Notes: generated by a model from the sequence alone, not told the origin. DNA of 64,000 nt from PALSA-555 sp963821325 (GCA_963821325.1 CAWGDC010000005.1:186001-250000); one strand, 5' to 3'. Shown: positions 17,907-26,391, counted from the first letter of the stretch. A program made the numbers and translations.

Positions 17907-18412
17907 CGGACGCGACCCCGGCCCGCCACCCGATCCGCGGCGACGTGCTCGGCACCCAGCCCGACGCGCTCGCCGCGTTCGAACGCCTCTACGGCCTGCT
18001 GTGGAGCCACGGGCTCGTCGACCACACCGCGAAGGAGCTGGCGCGGCTGCGCAACGCCCGCATCACCGACTGCGGGTACTGACGGAACATCCGCTTCGCG
18101 GTCGCGAAGGACGAAGGCCTGACCGAGGACCGGGTCGAGCTGATCACCGACGGCTACGGGACGTCGGCGCTCACCGCCCGTGAGAAGGCGGTGCTCCGCT
18201 ACGTCGACACCATGCTCACCGACCTGCACGGCCTGACGGACGCGCAGCGCCGCGAGCTCCTCGAGCACTTCACTCCGGCGCAGGTCGTGGAGCTCACCGC
18301 CGGGGTGGCGCTGTTCCTCGGCTTCTCGAAGATCGCCGTCGCGCTCGGCCCGCCACCGAACATGCCCACGATGGTCGTCCCGACCCCCGACTGGTCGCCC
18401 GACCCCGCCTGA
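17903..18412 (+). CDS. AhpD-like protein, candidate selenoprotein (C57-x-x-U60, in-frame TGA)
   Basis: 169 residues if TGA 18080-18082 is read as selenocysteine. Upstream: AFERLYGLLWSHGLVDHTAKELARLRNARITDCGY. Downstream, in the same frame: RNIRFAVAKDEGLTED, EKAVLRYVDTMLTDLHG and ELTAGVALFLGFSKIAVALG, so both halves belong to one AhpD-like domain. The TGA stands exactly where family members have the second Cys of CxxC. Cys-to-TGA substitution is the hallmark of Sec. A SECIS-like hairpin starts 11 nt later. It is last in the SDR/SDR/AhpD operon. The alternative is a nonsense mutation or a single base error, but local errors here are insertions. Sec genes are not in the window. Confidence 0.72.
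18083..18109 (+). promoter_or_regulatory. SECIS-like hairpin directly after the in-frame TGA
   Basis: After TGA 18080-18082 come 11 nt (18083-18093), then CTTCGC (18094-18099), loop GGTC (18100-18103) and GCGAAG (18104-18109), a perfect 6-bp stem. The E. coli fdhF SECIS also has an 11-nt spacer, a short upper stem and a GGUC loop contacted by SelB. The bulged U of fdhF is absent. The hairpin is inside coding sequence, as bacterial SECIS elements are. Confidence 0.65.
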
Positions 18413-18423
18413 CTGGCGGGGGG

Positions 18424-19823
18424 TCAGGAGCGCTCGGCGAGGTCGGCGCGCACGGCGCGGCGCAGCACCTTCCCGGTGGGGGTGTGCGGCAGCTCGTCGC
18501 GGACCAGGAACACCTCCGGGGTCTTCAACGACCCGACGCGGTCGCGGACAAAGCCGCGCAGCTCGTCGACGTCGAGCGCCGCGCCCGCCCGCAGCACGAC
18601 CATCGCGCCGATCCGCTCCCCCCACTCCGGGTCGGGGACGCCGACCACCGCGGCGCCGGCCACCGCGGGATGGCGCAGCAGCGTGTCCTCGACCTCGGCG
18701 GGCGACACGTTCTCCCCGCCGCGGATGATGACGTCGTCGCCGCGTCCCTCCACGAACACGTACCCGTCGGCGTCCACCGTGCCCCGGTCGCCGGTGTGCA
18801 GCCACCCGTCCGCGTCGCGGTGGGACTCGGCGTCGAGGTACTCGCCCGCCACCTGGTCGCCGCGCACCCAGATCTCACCGTCGACGACTTGCACCTCGAC
18901 GCCCGGCACCGGCCGACCGACCGACGCCAGCCGCGCCCGCTGCGCCGGGTCGTCGCTGCCGTGCGCGCGGCGGTGGTCCTCCGGGCCGAGGAGACACACC
19001 GTGCTGCTCGTCTCGGTGAGCCCGTAGGCGTTCACGAACTGGGTGTCGGGGAACAGGGCGAGAGCCTGCTCGAGCACCGGGGTGGGCATGCGCGACCCGC
19101 CGTACGCCAGGTGGCGCAGCGTCGGCACCCGCGCGTCGGGGTCGTCGGCCATCACGGCCACGATGCGGGCGAGCATCGTCGGGACGACGAAGGCGTGCGT
19201 CACCGCCTCGTCCCGGGCGAGCGCCAGCCACCGGTCGGGGGCGAAGCGGGGGAGGGGCACCACCCGCCGCCCGGCGTACGTCGACGACAGGATCGCGGCG
19301 ACCCCGGCGATGTGGAACGGCGGGACCGACACCAGCACGGCCTCGTCCTCGTCGGCCGAGGCGAACTCGACCGTGTTGAACAGGTACGCCAGGAGCTGGT
19401 CGTGGGCGAGGCGGGCGGCCTTCGGCGCCGCGCTGGTGCCGCTCGTGAAGAGCAGCACCGCGGGCCCGTCCGGGTTGTCGACGAAGGACCGGCCGGGTGC
19501 GGCGGGCAGGTCGAGCCACGCCGGGTCGGCGACGACGACCGGCGCGAGCCGCTCGAGGAGCGCCTGGCGGGCGTCGTCGGGCAGCCGGTAGTTGAGCGGG
19601 GCGTACGGGACGCCGGCCCAGGCCGCGCCGAACAGCGACACCGGCACGATCGGCGCGGTCTCGCTCAGCAGCGCGACGGTCCGGGGCGTCGCCCGAGCGT
19701 CGCGGCCACCGCGGTCGCCGCGTCGCGCAGGCCGGCGTAGGTGAGGCCGTCGTCGCGGGCACCGAAGGCGACGCGGGTGGCGAGGCCGTCGGCGGCCATC
19801 TCGAGGAGCATGGCGATGTTCAC
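18424..19823 (-). CDS. AMP-forming acyl-CoA synthetase, frameshifted
   Basis: About 466 residues, shorter than most FadD proteins. The N-terminus (from GTG 19823, NIAMLLEMAADGLATR) is joined by a shift near 19690 to a frame with LLFTSGTSAAPKAARL, NAYGLTETSSTV, LHTGDRGTVDADGYVFVEGR, IIRGGENVSPAEVED and TPTGKVLRRAVR. In the phosphate-binding motif the usual TTGxPKG is TSAAPKA, a mild deviation. It is an acid:CoA ligase of unknown substrate. Last gene of the minus operon 21105 to 18424; its start overlaps the crotonase stop by GTGA. It converges on the candidate selenoprotein with an 11-nt gap. Confidence 0.85.
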
Positions 19824-20824
19824 GCGAGCGACTCCGCGATCTCGAGGCACCGCGAGCGGAGCCGATCGGGGGGGACGACCTCGTCCACGAGGCCCCAGCC
19901 GAGCGCCGCCGGGGCCGAGATCGTACCGTCGTGCAGCAGCAGGGCGAGGGTGCGATGCCGGCCGACGCGGCGGGGCAGCGACACCGTCCCGCCGGCGCCG
20001 GGCACGAGGCCGAGCCCGAGCTCGGGGAGCCCGACGCGGGTGTCGTCCGCCGCGACGACCCGCGACGCGAACGCGGCGAGCTCGATGCCCGCGCCGAGAC
20101 AGGCGCCGTGGACGCCGACGACGAGCTGCCCGCTCCGCTCGGCGGCCCGCGCCGCGAGCGAGCGGCTGAGCCGCACGAGATGGGCCAGCGCCGGGTCCGG
20201 GAAGGTCCCGAACTCGTCGAGATCGCCACCCGAGCAGAACGACGGCCCCGCACCGAGCAGCACGACCGGGCCCTCCGCCCCGACGAGCGCGGCGTGCAGC
20301 TCGTCGCGCATCGCCCGGTCGAGCGCGTTGTGGCGCTCGCCGCGGGTGAGGGTCACCTCGGTGATCCGGTCACGGCGCGCCACGTGCACCCGTGGCCCGG
20401 GGTCGCCGGCCGGCCGCGGCGCGCCGCGGGCGTCTCGCCAGCGGCGGAACTCGGCCGCGCCCTGCAGCATCGAGTAGGTGGTCGATTCGCGGACGAGCCC
20501 GTCCCACCACGTGTCGGGTCGGGTGCGCAGCAGCAGCGCCGCGGCGGTGGCGGCGGCCGGCGCCCGCCCGAAGCCGGCGAGGAGCCGCGCCACGTCGTCG
20601 CCTTCGAGGACGACGTCGAGCGCCGCCGCGACCGGCGGCTCGACCGGCACGGGCGCGGCCAGGACCATCGGCAGCCGCTGGACGGCGGCGACGTCCGGGG
20701 GCAGGCCGAGCCCCGGGCCCTGCAGCACCACGAGGGTCGGGTCGCCGAGCTCGTCGCCGAGCGACGCGGCCAACGCCGGCGCGCCCGCCGCGAGCAGCCG
20801 GGCGTCGCGCTCGACGACCGGCAC
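19820..20824 (-). CDS. Enoyl-CoA hydratase/isomerase with an extra N-terminal region
   Basis: 334 residues from GTG 20824, longer than the usual 260. The C-terminal 200 form a crotonase: ITEVTLTRGERHNALDRAM, GPSFCSGGDLDEFG (oxyanion segment), VVGVHGACLGAGIELAAFA and LGLGLVPGAGGTVSLPRR. The first 130 or so residues (DPTLVVLQGPG, LPMVLAAPVPVEPP, GFGRAPAAATAAALLLR) look like a shrunken second crotonase half. The upstream in-frame ATG at 20890 lies inside the preceding mini gene and is less likely. It belongs to the minus operon with two mini redox proteins and a CoA ligase. Confidence 0.82.
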   Translation of the reverse strand: MPVVERDARLLAAGAPALAASLGDELGDPTLVVLQGPGLGLPPDVAAVQRLPMVLAAPVPVEPPVAAALDVVLEGDDVARLLAGFGRAPAAATAAALLLRTRPDTWWDGLVRESTTYSMLQGAAEFRRWRDARGAPRPAGDPGPRVHVARRDRITEVTLTRGERHNALDRAMRDELHAALVGAEGPVVLLGAGPSFCSGGDLDEFGTFPDPALAHLVRLSRSLAARAAERSGQLVVGVHGACLGAGIELAAFASRVVAADDTRVGLPELGLGLVPGAGGTVSLPRRVGRHRTLALLLHDGTISAPAALGWGLVDEVVPPDRLRSRCLEIAESLA

Positions 20825-20832
20825 CGCGCCGG

Positions 20833-20976
20833 TCAGTCCGACGAGGGCAGCGGCTTGGCTTGCGCGACCTCCATCACCTGGTCGTGGCACACCAGCTGCC
20901 CGTCGCCGCCCTTCGTCACCAGGACGGTCGCCTCACAGACCGCGCACTGGTATCGCTTCCCGAGCAGGTTCGCCAT
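20833..20976 (-). CDS. 47-residue desulforedoxin-like mini protein
   Basis: The product starts MANLLGKRYQCAVCEATV and continues to QLVCHDQVM. CxxC near residue 11 followed by C-H about 17 residues later resembles the iron or zinc knuckle of desulforedoxin, with His replacing the fourth Cys. Such domains bind one Fe in a rubredoxin-like site. It begins 3 nt after the stop of its relative at 20980-21105 and ends 8 nt before the crotonase start, so the four genes appear co-transcribed. It was too short for routine gene calls. Role unknown. Confidence 0.7.
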   Translation of the reverse strand: MANLLGKRYQCAVCEATVLVTKGGDGQLVCHDQVMEVAQAKPLPSSD

Positions 20977-20979
20977 CCG

Positions 20980-21105
20980 TCAGCCCTCGCGGGCGGCCAT
21001 CGGCTCGTCGCAGCAGGTCAGCGCGGCCTCCGTGGCCTTCACGACGATGATCTCGGTGCCGCAGCGCTCGCAGCGCAGACGCGACCCGACCGTGGTCGGA
21101 CTCAT
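20980..21105 (-). CDS. 41-residue desulforedoxin-like mini protein
   Basis: It contains LRCERCGTEIIVVKAT and LTCCDEPMA: CxxC plus CC, the four-cysteine metal site of desulforedoxin and of the N-terminus of desulfoferrodoxin. First gene of the minus operon. A TAGTCT box ends 7 nt before its ATG, so it is probably leaderless. Only 17 nt separate its start from the divergent crotonase gene at 21123. Possible roles are electron carriage or zinc-dependent protein contact in the lipid pathway; neither is proven. Confidence 0.75.
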   Translation of the reverse strand: MSPTTVGSRLRCERCGTEIIVVKATEAALTCCDEPMAAREG

Positions 21106-21111
21106 GCCGCC

Positions 21112-21117
21112 AGACTA
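21112..21117 (-). promoter_or_regulatory. Minus-strand -10 box TAGTCT for the mini-redoxin operon
   Basis: TAGTCT (read on the minus strand from 21117 to 21112) ends 7 nt before ATG 21105, the same spacing as other leaderless starts here. Confidence 0.5.
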
Positions 21118-21122
21118 TCCGG

Positions 21123-21941
21123 ATGCCGCGAGACGACGACCTGACCGACCTGACGCTGACCGTGCGTGACCACGTCGCCGTCGTCACCTTGGACCGCCCG
21201 GAGGCGCGCAACGCGTTCACCGGCGCGATGGGGGAGAGCCTCGGGGCCGCCTACCGTCGCTGCGACGAGGACGACGACGTCCGGGCGGTCGTCGTCACCG
21301 GCGCCGGGTCCGCGTTCTGCGTCGGCGCGGACCTCAGCCCCCGCGACGAGACGTTCGCCGCGCCGACCCACCGGGCGTTCACCTCGTCGCCCGTGCGGCC
21401 ACCCGCGTTCGCGCTGCGCAAGCCGGTCATCGCCGCGGTGAACGGCCACGCCCTCGGCATCGGCCTGACGCTGGCCATGCAGTGCGACGTCCGCATCCTC
21501 GCCCGCGGCGCCACCTACGGGTTCGTGCACGTCCGCCGGGGGGTCATCCCCGACGCGCACTCGCACTGGACCGTCCCCCGGGCCGTCGGCTTCGCGCGCG
21601 CCGCCGAGCTGCTCCTCACCGGCCGCCACGTCGACGCCGACGAGGCCGTCGCGATGGGGCTCGCCAGCCGGGCCGTGCCCGCCGACGAGGTCCTCCCGGC
21701 GGCGCTGACCATCGGCCGCGACATCGCGCGGCACACCGCGCCGCTGTCCGTCGCCCTCAGCAAGCGGCTCGTGTGGGCCAGCCCGACGCTCAGCGCCGAC
21801 GACGTCGACCGCCTCGAGACGGCGATGCACGAGCACGTCATGGGGCGGGCGGACGCCCGGGAGGGGGTGCTCGCCTTCCTCGAGCACCGCGACCCGCGTT
21901 GGTCGCTGTCCCCGACACGGGACTGGCCCGAGGGCTGGTGA
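21123..21941 (+). CDS. Enoyl-CoA hydratase/isomerase family protein
   Basis: A complete 272-residue crotonase. VAVVTLDRPEARNAFTGAM, AVVVTGAGSAFCVGADLS (first oxyanion Gly), KPVIAAVNGHALGIGLTLAM (second oxyanion segment), FVHVRRGVIPDAHSHWTVPR in place of the usual GxxP-G loop, and RAAELLLTGRHVDADEA. The active-site loop has His where many hydratases have Glu, so isomerase, hydrolase or another crotonase chemistry is as likely as hydration. It stands alone on the plus strand between two minus operons. Confidence 0.88.
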   Translation: MPRDDDLTDLTLTVRDHVAVVTLDRPEARNAFTGAMGESLGAAYRRCDEDDDVRAVVVTGAGSAFCVGADLSPRDETFAAPTHRAFTSSPVRPPAFALRKPVIAAVNGHALGIGLTLAMQCDVRILARGATYGFVHVRRGVIPDAHSHWTVPRAVGFARAAELLLTGRHVDADEAVAMGLASRAVPADEVLPAALTIGRDIARHTAPLSVALSKRLVWASPTLSADDVDRLETAMHEHVMGRADAREGVLAFLEHRDPRWSLSPTRDWPEGW

Positions 21942-22806
21942 TCAGACGCCGAGCAGCCGCCGCGCGTTGGTGCGCAGGAACTGGGGCCACACGTGCTCCC
22001 GAAACGGCACCGCCGGGAGCTGCTCGAAGATCGTCTCGTACGACAGGCCCATCGGGAAGTAGCCGGCGAAGCACACCTTGTCCGCCCCGCGGGTGTTCGC
22101 GTAGTCGACGATCGCCGGCGGGTAGTACCGGGGGGCGAACACGCTCGTCGAGTAGTGCAGCCCCGGCCACTTCAGCATCAGCTTCACCGCCAGGTCGGCC
22201 CACGGCTCGGCGCCGTGGCGCATCACGACCACCAGCTCCGGGAACTCGAAGCACACCGTGTCGAGGCGCGCCACGTCCTGCGGCGTGGCCGGGACCCGCG
22301 GGCCGGGCACCCCGACGGTGACGAACACGGGCACGCCCAGGTCCACGCACGCCGCGTAGAGCGGGAACCACGCCGGCTCGTCCAGCCCGACCGGCGGGAA
22401 GGAGCCGGCCGTGAACGCCGTCGCGGCCCGTGCCCCCAGGTCCTCGACCGCGGCGCGCAACGCCCGGACGCCTGCCATCCCGTCGGCGGGGTGCACGTCG
22501 ACCGACGGCACGAACCGGTCGGGGTGGGCGCGCACCGCCGCGCACCGCGGCGTCGTCCGCCGGGTCGACCCCGACCAGGGCCCGCTCGACGCCGAAGCGG
22601 TCCATCTCGGCGAGGACCGCGGGGACCGGGTCGGCGGCGGTGCGGGCGGCGGGCAGGTTGCGGTAGAGGTAGGACGCCGGGTGCGCGAAGGACGCCGACC
22701 CGGCGTCCTTCAGCAGCGGCGCCAGCTGGTCGCGCCACCCGCCACCGCCCCCGGTCGGGAGGGCCACCATGAGGTCCACGATCCCGACGTCGAACGGCGC
22801 GCTCAC
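21942..22806 (-). CDS. Amidohydrolase-2 (COG2159) family protein, frameshifted
   Basis: About 287 residues after one +1 shift near 22540. It starts GTG 22806 (APFDVGIVDLMVALP). It has MDRFGVERALVGVDP, FVPSVDVHPADGM, FPELVVVMRHGAEPW and the C-terminal YANTRGADKVCFAGYFPMG, the COG2159 pattern. Enzymes of this group are metal-dependent decarboxylases or hydrolases. The N-terminal HxH metal motif is not visible, so activity is uncertain. The start overlaps the phosphotransferase stop by GTGA; third gene of the operon with the AMACR-like enzyme. Confidence 0.75.
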
Positions 22807-23927
22807 CCGAACTGGCCGGGCACCGGTCCGGGCGCGGGGAGATCGAGCAGGTCGGCGAGGACCCGCGTCACGGCGTTGTTGCCCGCCATCTCGACCGCGC
22901 CCTCGGCGGGCATGAGCCCGAACGCGGTGACGAGCGTCGCGAGGCGCAGCATCACCACGGCGAAGCGCAGCCCGGCGAACACCTCGTAGAACTCGAGGTC
23001 CCGGGCGGTGCGACCGCTCGCCGTCTCGTACCCCGCGACCATCTCCTCGCGGGTCGGGAAGCCCTCCATGCGCGGCGCCGGCATCCCCTCGTGGAAGTGG
23101 CGGTCGAGGAACAGCCACCACCCGAGATCCATCATCGGGTCGGCGAGGGTGACCATCTCCCAGTCGACGACGGCCCGCACCCGGTAGTCGGGGCCGAACA
23201 GCTGGTTGTTGATCCGGGCGTCACCCCAGCACAACGTGACCTCGGGGTCGTCGGCCGGCGCGTGCGCCTGCACCCACGCGAGCGTCGCCTGCGCGACCGG
23301 CGGCGCTGGGAACCCGGCCTCGCGCTCGGCCCACTCATAGGACCGCTCGTAGTAGCCCAGCTGCTGCTCGAATCCGATCCGGCCGTACTGCGGCTTCGAC
23401 AGCACGTCGAGACCGAGACCCTGCCAGTCGACGGCGTGCACCGCGGCGAGGGCCTGCACGCCGCTCTCGACCAGGGTGCGGCGCTGCGCCGGCGTCGAGT
23501 CCTCGAGCAGCCAGCCCTGCTGCGTGTACGGCGGGCTGTCCTCCGGCGCCCGTCCGTCGACGCGGTCCATCACGAAGAACGGGGCGCCGAGATGGGACTC
23601 GTCCGCCTCGTACCAGCGGACCCGGGGCACCGGCACCGCCGACCGTTCCCCGAGGGTGCGCAGCACCAGGTACTGCGCCTCGAAGTCCTGCTCGAGGAAC
23701 ACCGTGTGCTGGGTCGGCTTGACCCGCAGCACCAGCGACTCGGTGACCGGGCCCTGCTCACCCGTCCACGACACGTCGAAGAGCAGCGTCTCGTTCGAGA
23801 AGCCCGTGAACGCCGGGCCCGAGATCGGCCCGACCTCGACCGGCCCGACGGCCGGGAGCTGCGTCGCGAGCCAGCGGCCGAGGATCCCTCGCGCCGCCTC
23901 GAGGTCGCGTTGCTCGGGGATGGGCAT
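22803..23927 (-). CDS. Aminoglycoside-phosphotransferase-fold kinase
   Basis: A complete 374-residue APH-fold protein. SGPAFTGFSNETLLFDV is the glycine-rich loop, SLVLRVKP holds the ATP-binding Lys, CWGDARINNQLF is the catalytic loop (usual HGD is WGD), and AVVDWEMVTLADPMMDL holds the metal-binding Asp. Relatives often sit beside acyl-CoA dehydrogenases in actinobacteria and may phosphorylate hydroxy-lipids or hydroxyacyl groups. Here it lies between a CoA-racemase/transferase gene (10-nt gap) and an amidohydrolase (4-nt overlap). AAAGGA precedes the ATG. The substrate is unknown. Confidence 0.88.
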   Translation of the reverse strand: MPIPEQRDLEAARGILGRWLATQLPAVGPVEVGPISGPAFTGFSNETLLFDVSWTGEQGPVTESLVLRVKPTQHTVFLEQDFEAQYLVLRTLGERSAVPVPRVRWYEADESHLGAPFFVMDRVDGRAPEDSPPYTQQGWLLEDSTPAQRRTLVESGVQALAAVHAVDWQGLGLDVLSKPQYGRIGFEQQLGYYERSYEWAEREAGFPAPPVAQATLAWVQAHAPADDPEVTLCWGDARINNQLFGPDYRVRAVVDWEMVTLADPMMDLGWWLFLDRHFHEGMPAPRMEGFPTREEMVAGYETASGRTARDLEFYEVFAGLRFAVVMLRLATLVTAFGLMPAEGAVEMAGNNAVTRVLADLLDLPAPGPVPGQFG

Positions 23928-23937
23928 CGTGGTCCTT

Positions 23938-25080
23938 TCAGACGAGCACGCCGGCGTCCCGCAACGCCGCGACGTCCGCCGGTGGGAAGCCCCACGCCTT
24001 GAGGGCCTCGACGGTCGCCGCGCCGGGATGCTCCGGCGGGCGCGGCGCGGGCAGGGTGGACCGGGAGAACCGTGGCGCGGGGGCGGGCTGCGGCACGCCG
24101 GCCAGCTCGAGGAACGCCTCGCGGGCCCGGTGGTGCGGATGGTCGGGCGCCTCGACCGGCGTGAGCACCGCGGCGACGCACGCGTCCCGCCCGGCGAAGC
24201 GCGCGACCCACTCGTCGCGGGTGCGGGTCCGCAGCACCGCCGCGAACCGGGCGCGCAGCAGCGGCCAGCCGTCCCGGTCGTGCTGGCCGGGCAGGTCCGC
24301 GTCCGCGAGGCCGAGACCCTCCAGGAACGCGGCGTAGAACTGCGGCTCGATGGCGCCGACCGCCACCCACGCCGCGTCGGCGGTCTCGTACACGTCGTAG
24401 AACGGCGCGCCGGTGTCGAGCAGGTTCGTGCCGCGCGGCCCCCACGAGCCCGAGGCGCGCGCCCCGTAGAACGGAGCGAGCAGCAGCGCGGCGCCGTCCA
24501 CCATCGCGGCGTCGATCACCTGCCCCCGCCCCGACCGCTCCCGTTCGAGCAGCGCGGCGACGATCCCGAACGCCAGCAGCAGCCCGCCGCCCGCGAAGTC
24601 GCCGAGGACGTTGATCGGCGCGGTCGGCGGCTGATCGACCCGGCCCAGCGGCTCGAGCGCGCCGGCGATCGCCAGGTAGTCGAGGTCGTGGCCGGCCTCC
24701 TGCGCCAGCGGCCCCGCCTGACCCCAGCCGGTCAGGCGCCCGTAGACGAGGCGCGGGTTGCGGGCGCTGCAGGTTTCGGGGCCGATCCCGAGCCGCTCGG
24801 CCACGCCGGGGCGGAACACCTCGAACGCCGCGTCGGCGCCCTCGACGAGCCGGAGGAACGCCTCCACACCCGCCGGGGACTTCAGGTCCAAGCCGATGGC
24901 CCGCTTCGACCGGTGCATCGGGTTCGTCGCCGGCTGGGTGCGATCGAGCGCCCGGGCGGCGTCGACCCGATCGACCCGCAGCACCTCGGCGCCGAGGTCG
25001 GCGAGCAGCATCCCGCAGAACGGGCCCGGCCCGAGCCCCACCAGCTCGACCACCCGTGCGCCGTCCAGCGGTCCCGTCAC
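23938..25080 (-). CDS. CaiB/BaiF family, alpha-methylacyl-CoA racemase-like (AMACR/Mcr)
   Basis: 380 residues, one complete CoA-transferase III domain. VVELVGLGPGPFCGMLLADLGAEVLRVDR, broken here by description, is the CoA-binding N-terminus. RSKRAIGLDLKSPAG, AGHDLDYLAIAGAL (His of the Mcr active site), NVLGDFAGGG (Asp of the Mcr active site) and DAAMVDGAALL follow. These fit alpha-methylacyl-CoA racemase, not a true transferase. In mycobacteria Mcr epimerises the C25 methyl of the cholestenoyl-CoA side chain (family knowledge). First gene of the minus operon; divergent from the FadA5-like thiolase. Confidence 0.85.
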   Translation of the reverse strand: MTGPLDGARVVELVGLGPGPFCGMLLADLGAEVLRVDRVDAARALDRTQPATNPMHRSKRAIGLDLKSPAGVEAFLRLVEGADAAFEVFRPGVAERLGIGPETCSARNPRLVYGRLTGWGQAGPLAQEAGHDLDYLAIAGALEPLGRVDQPPTAPINVLGDFAGGGLLLAFGIVAALLERERSGRGQVIDAAMVDGAALLLAPFYGARASGSWGPRGTNLLDTGAPFYDVYETADAAWVAVGAIEPQFYAAFLEGLGLADADLPGQHDRDGWPLLRARFAAVLRTRTRDEWVARFAGRDACVAAVLTPVEAPDHPHHRAREAFLELAGVPQPAPAPRFSRSTLPAPRPPEHPGAATVEALKAWGFPPADVAALRDAGVLV

Positions 25081-25150
25081 ACGCGCGATCCCCGGGTGCA
25101 GCCCACGACGGCGCGGCGGACGGAGGGGGCGGACGGGCTGATGCGACGGG

Positions 25151-25160
25151 ATCCTAAACT
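25151..25160. promoter_or_regulatory. Bidirectional overlapping -10 boxes (AMACR / thiolase)
   Basis: TAAACT (plus, 25155-25160) and TAGGAT (minus, 25156-25151) share the central TA in ATCCTAAACT, the same layout as at 15864-15873. Leaders would be about 46 nt to GTG 25213 and 64 nt to GTG 25080. Confidence 0.5.
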
Positions 25161-25173
25161 GACGTTCCGTCAC
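25158..25173. promoter_or_regulatory. TGACG-N3-CGTCA inverted repeat, site 1
   Basis: ACTGACG-TTC-CGTCAC overlaps the end of the TAAACT box and the expected transcription start of the thiolase gene, an arrangement typical of a repressor site. Related repeats occur at 34404-34420 and 34526-34543. Confidence 0.5.
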
Positions 25174-25212
25174 ATCACCTGGGGCCGCGCACGCGCGGCA
25201 TCTGGAGGCACC

Positions 25213-26391
25213 GTGGGTACCCCCGTCATCGTCGAGGCCGTCCGCACCCCGATCGGGAAGCGCAACGGCCAGCTCGCCGGGCTCAAGGCCACCGAGGTGC
25301 TCCGGCACGCCCTCGAGCAGGTCATCGAGCGGTCCGGCATCGAGCCGGCCCTCGTCGAGGAGGTCGTCGGCGGGTGCGTCACCCAGGCGGGGGAGCAAGG
25401 CTCGAACGTCACCCGCAACGCGTGGCTCAGCGCCGGCAACGACCGGCTGCCGTTCACGACCGCGTGCACGACCGTCGACGCGCAATGCGGGTCGGCGCAG
25501 CAGGCCAACCACCTCGTGGCCGGGCTCGTCGCTGCCGGCGGCCTGCAGGTCGGCATCGCCTGCGGCGTCGAGCAGATGAGCCACGTGCCCCTCGGCTCCA
25601 ACGTCATCCACGGGCCCGGCCACTACAAGACCGAGCCGTGGCCCTACGACGACCCGCCGAACGGGCAGTTCGGCGCCGCCGAGCGGATCGCCGACCGGCG
25701 CGGGATCACCCGCGAGCAACTCGACGAGTGGGGCTTCCACTCGCAGCGTAAGGCGAAGGTCGCGTGGGACGAGGGACGCTTCGAGCGTGAGGTCGCCCCC
25801 ATCGACACGCCGGTGCTCGGCGAGGACGGTGAGCCCACCGGGCAGACCCAGACCATGTCGCACGACCAGGGGCTGCGCGACACGACGCTCGAGACCCTCG
25901 CCAAGCTCAAGCCGGTCTACGAGGGAGCCCGCCACACCGCCGGGAGCTCGTCGCAGATCTCCGACGGCGCCGCCGCGGTGCTCTGGATGGACGAGGCCGT
26001 CGCCCGCAGCCTCGGGTTGCGGCCCCGGGCGCGGCTCGTGCACCAGCTCGTCACCGGCACCGACCCCTACTACCTCCTCGACGGGCCGGTGGACGCCACC
26101 GCCAAGATGCTCGACCGGTCCGGGATGGCCATGGCCGACTTCGACCGCTTCGAGATCAACGAGGCGTTCGCGTCCGTCGTGCTGTCGTGGGCGCAGGTCC
26201 ACAAGCCCGACCTCGACCGGGTCAACGTGAACGGCGGCGCCATCGCCCTCGGGCATCCCGTCGGCTCGACCGGCGCCCGGCTCATCACCACCGCCCTGCA
26301 CGAGCTCGAGCGCTCCGACACCGAGCTCGCGCTCATCACCATGTGCTGCGGCGGCTCGCTCGGCACGGCCAGCATCCTCCAGCGTCTCTGA
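25213..26391 (+). CDS. Acetyl-CoA acetyltransferase, FadA5-like thiolase
   Basis: 392 residues, complete. VIVEAVRTPIGKRNG starts the thiolase domain. The nucleophile Cys92 sits in VDAQCGSAQQ, His348 in GGAIALGHPVGSTGAR and Cys378 in MCCGGSLG, with NEAFASV before them. All catalytic residues are present. The likely reaction is thiolytic cleavage of a 3-ketoacyl-CoA to acetyl-CoA and a shortened acyl-CoA. Length and motifs fit mycobacterial FadA5, the steroid side-chain thiolase, though other degradative thiolases are close. GGAGG lies 4 nt before GTG 25213. An inverted repeat overlaps the promoter. Confidence 0.9.
   Translation: MGTPVIVEAVRTPIGKRNGQLAGLKATEVLRHALEQVIERSGIEPALVEEVVGGCVTQAGEQGSNVTRNAWLSAGNDRLPFTTACTTVDAQCGSAQQANHLVAGLVAAGGLQVGIACGVEQMSHVPLGSNVIHGPGHYKTEPWPYDDPPNGQFGAAERIADRRGITREQLDEWGFHSQRKAKVAWDEGRFEREVAPIDTPVLGEDGEPTGQTQTMSHDQGLRDTTLETLAKLKPVYEGARHTAGSSSQISDGAAAVLWMDEAVARSLGLRPRARLVHQLVTGTDPYYLLDGPVDATAKMLDRSGMAMADFDRFEINEAFASVVLSWAQVHKPDLDRVNVNGGAIALGHPVGSTGARLITTALHELERSDTELALITMCCGGSLGTASILQRL

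Noticed and set aside
18080..18082. Simple pseudogene or two separate small genes
   Set aside because: Both halves are needed for one AhpD-like domain, the codon is at the redox Cys, no start with ribosome site follows it, and a SECIS-like hairpin is correctly placed.
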